Shown here: piece after piece, positions 58,001 through 64,000 of the stretch
Layout: every line of letters starts with the position of its first letter
Position numbering within the stretch: position 1 is the first letter of the stretch
Assembly (NCBI GenBank): GCA_022264855.1
Contig: JABYQU010000010.1
Coordinates: 310,001-374,000 of the forward strand
DNA length: 64,000 nt
Reading direction: 5' to 3'
Source of the DNA: Lenzites betulinus
Lineage: Eukaryota; Basidiomycota; Agaricomycetes; Polyporales; Polyporaceae
Translations under genes and position numbers: made by a program
The notes under the pieces: generated by a model
What the model was told of the DNA's origin: nothing
The model's database searches: none
Seen by the model: only the letters and a program-made list of their open reading frames with translations

Positions 58001-58996
58001 GCCGTCCAAGAAACCATAGAATGCCATGGAGATTAGCGAGGCCGTCTGCTCGGGATTGACCTCCGGCATCGGATCCTGCGAAAGACGTTGAGATGTGGGG
58101 TATATAATATGAACTACGCAACAAACCTTGGGATCGACCGCAATATACGCACTTGGCGAGAATAGCGGAACAACGATAGCCGCCAAAGTGAGAATAAAGA
58201 CCTTCGCCCAGAGCAAGGCACCCTCAGCAGCATCCACCGGGTGCAGAGTGAACGTCGCTAATGGCCAGACATCCCGGTAGAAATACACTGCCCAAGTGAC
58301 AAGAAGCAAGAACGCAGCATGGCGCGACACAAGAGTGCTCACGCTCAGGCTGGAAACCACCGATACGAATGCCAAGAGAGACGCGTATACCTGTCGAGGA
58401 CGCGTCAGTTGGTCGCGTGAGACCGAGAGTTTGATGAACGTACATATGCGGCGATGAGTCCAAACCCAACCAGGCGGACATTAACAGAGTATTCGTCGCC
58501 ATCAGTCGCGCCACCTGTGACAACAGTAGTGATAGACAGAGCGAGAAGTGCCAAAGTTAAGAGCAGACGGGCGATCTTGAATCCAAAGATAACCGGTCCA
58601 CCCAGTCGTGCGATATGCGACGGACGTTCGCCAAGGTGGCCAGAGGATTCCACATCCTCACCATGCTTCGCCAGATTTTCTGACCGGGTCAGTTTTGCGT
58701 ACAAACGCTGGACAAGCGGTGTGCGCGCGATAAGTTGAATGGAGAGTAGTACCACGGAAGCCACGGTCGCATAGGCCGGATATGCGAGGACGTTTTTCCA
58801 TAATCTTCAGTGAAGTAAGTAAGTACGCTATGTTTGACGTGCAGCGCATATAGCAGCTGCTAAATAGAGGTACGCACTCGTCTGGTTCGGTGACCTGGGA
58901 CACGCCGATGTACAGAGACGGAGAGTCGAAGGCAGCTTTATCGAGGACGATTTGAGAGTGGTGAAACCATGTCGGGACGTGCCAACTCGCAGCCAT
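52001..58996 (-). CDS. ABC-C family (MRP/Ycf1-type) full transporter
   Basis: The gene has more than 25 exons. The start [20 protein letters not shown] leads into an N-terminal TMD0 ([20 protein letters not shown], then [19 protein letters not shown]), TMD1, NBD1, TMD2 and NBD2. NBD1 has Walker A GPTGSGKT (near 55720), signature LSGGQK (55290-55204) and Walker [16 protein letters not shown]2 has Walker A GRTGSGK (53005-52983), signature NLSVGQRQ, Walker B LLILDEATSAID and an H-loop TIAHR. The end is KAAASSG. TMD0 plus D in place of E after the NBD1 Walker B fit ABC-C exporters of glutathione conjugates and drugs at the vacuole or plasma membrane. TMD1 carries an unusual Ser/Thr/Glu-rich insert of about 100 residues (57050-57350). 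Three very short exons encode catalytic motifs. It adjoins the P450 pair on the same strand. Confidence 0.93.
52420..52434 (-). other. 15-nt micro-exon in NBD2 (D-loop region)
   Basis: CCACATCTGCTATCG, between CTACACAG and GTAAGAAG, supplies the ATSAI part of LDEATSAIDYETD. It is required for frame and motif continuity. Confidence 0.8.
52983..53005 (-). other. 23-nt micro-exon encoding the NBD2 Walker A
   Basis: The exon from TCGGACGC to GGCAAG lies between GTCTACAG and GTGAGA. It encodes GRTGSGK with the flanking exons supplying GIV and [10 protein letters not shown]. Confidence 0.85.
55204..55216 (-). other. 13-nt micro-exon encoding the NBD1 ABC signature core
   Basis: TGGTGGCCAAAAG lies between TTCTATAG and GTACAT. 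With CTCAG from the exon before it gives LSGGQK, and [10 protein letters not shown] follows in the next exon. Confidence 0.85.
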
Positions 58997-60725
58997 GATG
59001 CGGAGGGCCAGAGGGGAACACTGACCGGCGGCAGATGGTGGGAGGAGGGGAAGGAGCGTAGGGACACGAGATATAGGACGCGGCCCAAGTCACCAAATTG
59101 CGCCGCGCACGGAGCCGCCGAATCCTCAACCGTGTGCTCAACCAGATCGTGATCTGCCTTCTCCGTGTCCCCGGCTCGTACATGCCCCATCCGGCCGCGC
59201 ACATCATTCTCCGGGCGACTTTCGTCCTCTTTCGTCACTCGCGTCGTACCTTGATCATTCTCCGACCCTGGCCAGTCCAAATCCCCGCGTTTTCTCTGGC
59301 CTCCCACAGGCTGGAGCACTTCTCGAGAACTCGTCGGCTGTACAAGCGACCTCTCGCGAACCTGCACCCCATTCGATGAGAACCGCGTTTTTACAACACT
59401 TACTCTCTTCCTGTTCCAGCGTGAACGGTTCCCCGATCCGCCGGTCTATCACCACTGTCATATACTTATCACTGCTGGCTTGAGACTGGCAACGGATTAG
59501 CCTACACAGCAGAAAATAAAAGCCGTATTTTTCTGGGTTTCGTCGCACCCAGGCAATTCCCAGACACCGTTCCCGTAGATTTCCAGGAAATTCCAAAACT
59601 TTGTTGGGCGGATGGAGGACCCAGTATTTCCTGGGGGCCGCTGGTGATGCGAGGGCAAACGGCTAACAGCAGTTACATCATACCTCCCAAATCGAGAGAT
59701 ATTTCACGCGGTAAAGTCACGTGTGTAGGCCGGGCGAGCGCTGCACTGTGATGTGCCTCCCCAAACGGGCAGTATTCCCAGGATGCCCCAAAATCAAAAC
59801 GTTGGGGTTCCAGAGAATTCGTTTCCCACGGTTCAGTTTCCCCCAGTTCGCTGCAAGTCCTTCCTTCCTCTTTCTTTCTCACTTCACTCGGTCTGCGTCT
59901 GAGCGCCTTCCGCCTCTGGGGTCAGTCGAAGACGAAGAGCTCTTCAAGAGCTCCCGTCATCGTCAGGGGCTCTGTCTATTTGTTCTTATCCGCTCTGTGA
60001 TACATGTTAGCTGCCTTGCCTTGCTAGTCTGGCGGCGTTGGCAGCGTTCCCCGTGCTTGCATACCTTTTTGCTTTACCTCTGCTTTCTCATCGGGGCTGA
60101 CATGGAACAACAAAGGTATGTCGGCTTCGTACCTAGGTGAGTCTTGAGTTCAAACACAGCTAGACGTCAACACTTGCTCAGCTACGTGGCAGGGGTGCCA
60201 GCTGTAAGGCTGCATAGGACTGCATGCTGATTGTTATGGGTGAACAGTGACACCGTTCTAGCACACTGAAGTACATGCAAGGTAAGCATTGCTCCGCTTT
60301 TCTGGTGTTGGGTTGTGTCTAGTCTGCGTTGCTGGCACGAGCCAGGCAACATACTTGCCCTCAGGAACGTTACTCGTCCCTTACGCAGTGCCTTGATAGC
60401 GGCAGCGCGCGCGCCCCGTGCTGCGATCCCGCGGACACCGTTGCGGGGCAGCACACGAGCCCCGCCTTCAGTACTCATGTCGCGGCGGCTTGATGCCCCA
60501 GGGTGCTGTTTCCGTACCCTCGGGGTGCGGCGGTAGGGGTAACTGGTAAGTTATAGTCGATGTTGTCTTGAAGTTCGGCGACATGCTTAACATAATAACA
60601 AGGCGATCAGGTTTCACAGAGGAAATCACACGCGCCGGCTACTCCTCATGTGGAAAGTGAGTAGATTGTTGCTCCTCTATGTAGTACTTCGTCGTTTAGG
60701 CGTACCGGGTCCTTCTATGTACTAT

Positions 60726-60773
60726 AGGACTGCGGTTTATAGTATGATGAGGACTGCGGTTTATAGTATGATG
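60726..60773. repeat. 24-bp unit, two exact tandem copies
   Basis: AGGACTGCGGTTTATAGTAT plus GATG is repeated at 60726-60749 and 60750-60773. Confidence 0.95.
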
Positions 60774-61843
60774 TATAGTAAATAGCTGAACGTTCAATAT
60801 ATGCACCGTTCTTACAGTAATACGAGTGAGCAACGCGACGGTGTACAAACCGGTCCAGGCGGCGCAACTGAAATCAGGCGCGCTCGCTTTTGGGAGTTTC
60901 CGTGGGACCATTTCCGGGAAACACCCAAAATTAGCCGATCCCAAACTTTCCCAGCGCGACATTATTGGATCTGACCCAAATTTCGACGCGGATTTTTCTG
61001 GGTCCCAGATTTCCGGGTTTCCACTGGTTTTCCCCACCGCCTGTGTACAATGCCCCACATCAGTGGCAGGTATCAGCCCCGACAACAACGGCTTTCCCAC
61101 CGACGGTCGGCGGGCCAGACTGCTGTACCACGATCGCAGTCAATATTAAGTCAGCTAGGTCTGTGGGCTTGCGTCGTCTCATAACGAAGAATATCACCCC
61201 CGAGGGCACTACACCTATTTGGTATGAACACCAGTAGTAGTTCAGGCCACGTAGTGTCCATATGTCCCACCTCTTAACCCCAGACAACCAGTACAGGTAT
61301 CGTGCACACTGCGCACGATCGACTCATCTGGATTTTACAACGCCGTACGCGTGTTGCTTTTCGTTCCAGGGAACCACGCACTCGGCGACAAGTTACTTCC
61401 CTCGCATCTACAAACTCTCACATGCGTCTTGGCACCGCCATACCTTCGATCAGCGGTAGAACTGGTCGGAGTTTGGGTACTGACAAAGCAAGCTACTGTT
61501 CCAAAAGTTCAGAGGTCACGCTTCAAGCATCAAAGACGACCGCTGCTAGCCCCCCAGCGTTTCGTTCAACACGGGATAGCACTTAGCAGTGTCAAGTACC
61601 TTCGCGGAGTCGGAGAGACCCCCGAAGTGCTTGGCGTTGCTATTTTTGGCGCCCACTAATTCAGCCCGACGGTGCTCCGGGAGGCTTCGGGCCGGCGGTA
61701 CTTCAAAAGTGTTGGGCCGAAAATAGGCGATAAGAAGCCTCACATGAGGTGGGCTTATGACTCAAAGAACGGTATGTTCTCTCCCCCGCTCACGTCTTCA
61801 TTACTTCTACCCCAGGTACTCACCCCAAGGTTTTGCTTGCACG

Positions 61844-61852
61844 GATATAAAG
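61844..61852 (+). promoter_or_regulatory. TATA box of the PIN-like gene
   Basis: GATATAAAG lies about 78 bp upstream of ATG 61928, followed by a C-rich start region (TTTCCCCCCTCC). Confidence 0.5.
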
Positions 61853-61927
61853 TCGAACATAGCGGTATAGCACTAGGGCCGACCTCCGCGCCGTAGCGCG
61901 CTTTCCCCCCTCCTATCCTTCAACAAA

Positions 61928-63938
61928 ATGCCATCCGCGGCGTTCTTGATCTACTCGGGCATCATGCCCCTCATCAAGACGTACGTATACAATCCTAACA
62001 TACGTGTAACAAAACACTACTGATCGCAAAGAGCAGCTTCATATCCATAATCAGCGGATATGTGCTCGCGAGGATGGGCCTCTTTCCTGCGGCGGCTTCG
62101 CGGGGAGCGTCGCAGGTCACCATGAACGTATCCCTGCCGGCGCTCATATTCGCGAACATCATCCCCGCGTTCACCCCGTCGAACGTGAGCGCGATTGGCC
62201 CGCTATTCCTCATCGCCTTCTTTTACCAGGCGTTCGGCTTCATCGCCGGTCTCATCATCCTCGAGTTCTGCTACGTGCCGCGTAATTTCTGGCAGGGCAT
62301 CCTCGTACTCACTGGCATGAGCAATTGGGGGAACCTCCGTAGGCCGACATCACCCCATAATCCCATATTATTGCTGACGGAGTCATGCAGCGAACGCCGT
62401 GGTGATCTCAGTAACGCAGCAGGCACCCTTCAACCCGGCAGTTGACGAGGCTTGTACGTACAAAAATCACACAAATGACTCGGGTTGTAACTAAATCTCA
62501 CCTCGTGGTTTGCAGTGGGCGTCTCCTTTGTCTCGATATTCATCGTCTGCTACCACATCACCTTCTGGATGCTGGGCGCGGCCCACTCCCTGTCATGGGA
62601 CTACCGCCCCGGCGTGCCGCAAGGCGAGGCTGCCGAACGTCGGTTCAGCTGGTACGAGAAACCGATCGGGTCGCTCGTCGCCCGACACATCCTGCACAGG
62701 GAGGTACCTGCATCGCCATCTGGGTCAATAGGGGCAACAGAGAAGGACGAAGAAGCCTGGCCTGAGAAAGGGAAGAACAAGGATGAGGGGCGCTCGGTCG
62801 AAGCCTCCGTTACAGAACTCGATGTGCAGGTTCTCAATGCAGAGCAGCCCGAGACTGACCCGGATGTGCAGCTTGCGCGCCGGACGTCCAGGTTGTCCAC
62901 TGCGGCAGTCCCCCCTCCGGCAAACCGCTTGAGGACGACCTCTTTGCTTGCGTCGACATCTACCAGCGAGTTCCCGCCGGTACCGCCACCCACGCGTGCG
63001 CCCTCAGTGCACTCAACGGATGACAAGAGCATCGCGCACGCGAGCGACACGGACACTCTCCACTCCGCCTCGTTCAGGCATCGGGTTATCCGCGTATTCC
63101 GCCCCCTGGCGGCTCTGATTACACCAGTCACGATCACGCTGGCCATTTCTCTCCCGATTGCCCTCGTGCAGCCCCTCAAGGCACTCTTTGTCGATGTGTC
63201 CGCCATCGGTGGACCAGACTGGAAAGGCCCCGACGGACGCCCCCCGCTAGCGTTCATGATCGACACAGGTATGTTTAATGCCCCTTACAAAAAGGATGAA
63301 TGTCCTTGACAATATGTCCGCCATAGCGCAATTCATGGGCAACATCGCCGTCCCGCTCGCGCTTGTACTGCTCGGCGCGAGCTTTGCCCGCTTGACGATC
63401 CCGCGCCCGCTGTCCCGCCTGCCGCTGCTGGCGATGTTCCTGACGACGATCACGAAGATGCTCATCCTCCCCGTCGTCGGCGTCTTCCTCGTGCAGGCGA
63501 TGACGAAGGCGGGGCTCATCGACAAGGACGCGAAGGCGGAGCGGTTCGTCGCGATGTTCCTGAGTGGGACGCCGACGGCTGTCAAGTGAGCGGCATTGTT
63601 TGCTTAGATTGGTGGACATGTGGGCTGATTGCGCGTTAGTCAAATGATTGTGTCTTCGCTGTATTCTCCGGATGGCAACGTGGACACGCTCTCTGTAAGC
63701 TTCTCGAGTTAACAAGGCGTATATATGCTTACATCTATTGTCATCCAGGCATTCCTATTGGTGCAATGTAAGTGGCAGTCTGACATGCTGTTATGTGTGT
63801 TACTAACCATTTCTCCCACAGACGTCTTTATGTTCTTCTCATCCTCGTAAGTCTGCATGGGCCTTCCTATCTTTCAATATCTCACTAGCTCATCGCTTTG
63901 ACAGTGCACTCACTGCGGTATCCCTGCTGCTCTTGTGA
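61928..63938 (+). CDS. Auxin-efflux-carrier/PIN-like membrane transporter
   Basis: Nine exons: 61928-61980, 62037-62338, 62391-62453, 62516-63268, 63327-63585, 63640-63694, 63749-63767 (19 nt), 63822-63846 (25 nt) and 63905-63938. The N-terminal helices read FLIYSGIMPLIKTFISIISG, then NVSLPALIFANIIPAF, SNWGNLPNAVVISVTQQAPF and VSFVSIFIVCYHITFWMLG. A long charged cytosolic loop of about 170 residues is followed by LAALITPVTITLAISLPIAL, GNIAVPLALVLLGASFARL and GTPTAVNQMIVSSLY. The NWGNLPNAV and GTPTAVN motifs and the split hydrophobic-loop-hydrophobic plan are those of the membrane transport protein family that includes plant PIN and yeast Ecm3-like proteins. The substrate in fungi is not known. 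Two very small exons near the 3' end encode one membrane helix (FLLVQYVFMFF). Confidence 0.9.
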
Positions 63939-64000
63939 GCACCGCGCACCACTCCCAGACCTGTATATGCATATCTGGACGACTGGGTATTCTTCCACAC

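Larger units (their letters stand above)
58997..61927. other. 2.9 kb without a recognised gene
   Basis: The stretch holds the upstream side of the ABC transporter and the promoter of the PIN-like gene. Several TTTCTGGG / TTTCCGGG / TTCCCAG stretches recur at 59500-59640, 59770-59850 and 60885-61040, as in a decayed repeat family. There is a 24-bp tandem repeat at 60726-60773. Open frames at 59721-60140 and 61302-61659 show no family features. Confidence 0.45.

Overview
The window is nuclear DNA of a filamentous basidiomycete, most likely a wood-decay Agaricomycete of Polyporales type. The re-splicing shows many introns of about 45-70 nt with GT..AG ends, GC-rich third codon positions, and a gene set typical of that group: a myosin-motor chitin synthase, P450s of the kind often annotated as O-methylsterigmatocystin oxidoreductase, F-box genes, and an ABC-C pump with TMD0. 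No rRNA, tRNA, CRISPR array or intact transposon was recognised. All gene models were spliced by eye from donor, acceptor, phase and protein continuity.

Layout. 1-539 (-): 5' part of a PX-domain (Vam7-like) gene. 3018-4697 (+): F-box-like protein with a possible nucleotidyltransferase-like GS...DLD motif. 4980-6062 (-): low-complexity mitochondrial protein. 6587-9014 (-): TMEM135-like membrane protein, 12 exons. 9694-16215 (-): class V chitin synthase with myosin-like head. 16651-19652 (-): coatomer beta-prime (SEC27). 20682-21549 (-): acidic hypothetical protein, divergent from 21854-25119 (+), a WW-like multi-pass membrane protein. 25.1-29.6 kb: gene-poor, with hairpins, a recurring TACCGCAGC motif and two TATA-led mini-ORFs. 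29623-30330 (+): hypothetical protein. 30.3-34.8 kb: poorly defined region with an exon-like tandem repeat. 34782-35785 (-): TMA22/DENR. 36384-38500 (-): P450. 38.5-43.6 kb: mostly unassigned, one possible small gene at 39.6 kb. 43650-45802 (+): F-box/WD40 protein. 45.7-51.8 kb: tandem segmental duplication carrying two P450 copies, the second with a frameshift, and a stump of the WD40 gene. 52001-58996 (-): ABC-C transporter. 61928-63938 (+): PIN/auxin-efflux-carrier-like protein.

Functions. Housekeeping genes dominate the left (COPI, vacuole-fusion-like PX protein, translation re-initiation, cell wall synthesis). The right half is more accessory: three P450 loci, an ABC-C pump and two F-box proteins, a set compatible with detoxification, though no biosynthetic core enzyme is present. 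The most distinctive observations are the fresh tandem duplication with a truncated WD40 fragment and a decaying P450, and the repeated coding of catalytic motifs (ABC Walker A, ABC signature, P450 I-helix) on micro-exons of 12-23 nt that automated gene callers would tend to miss.
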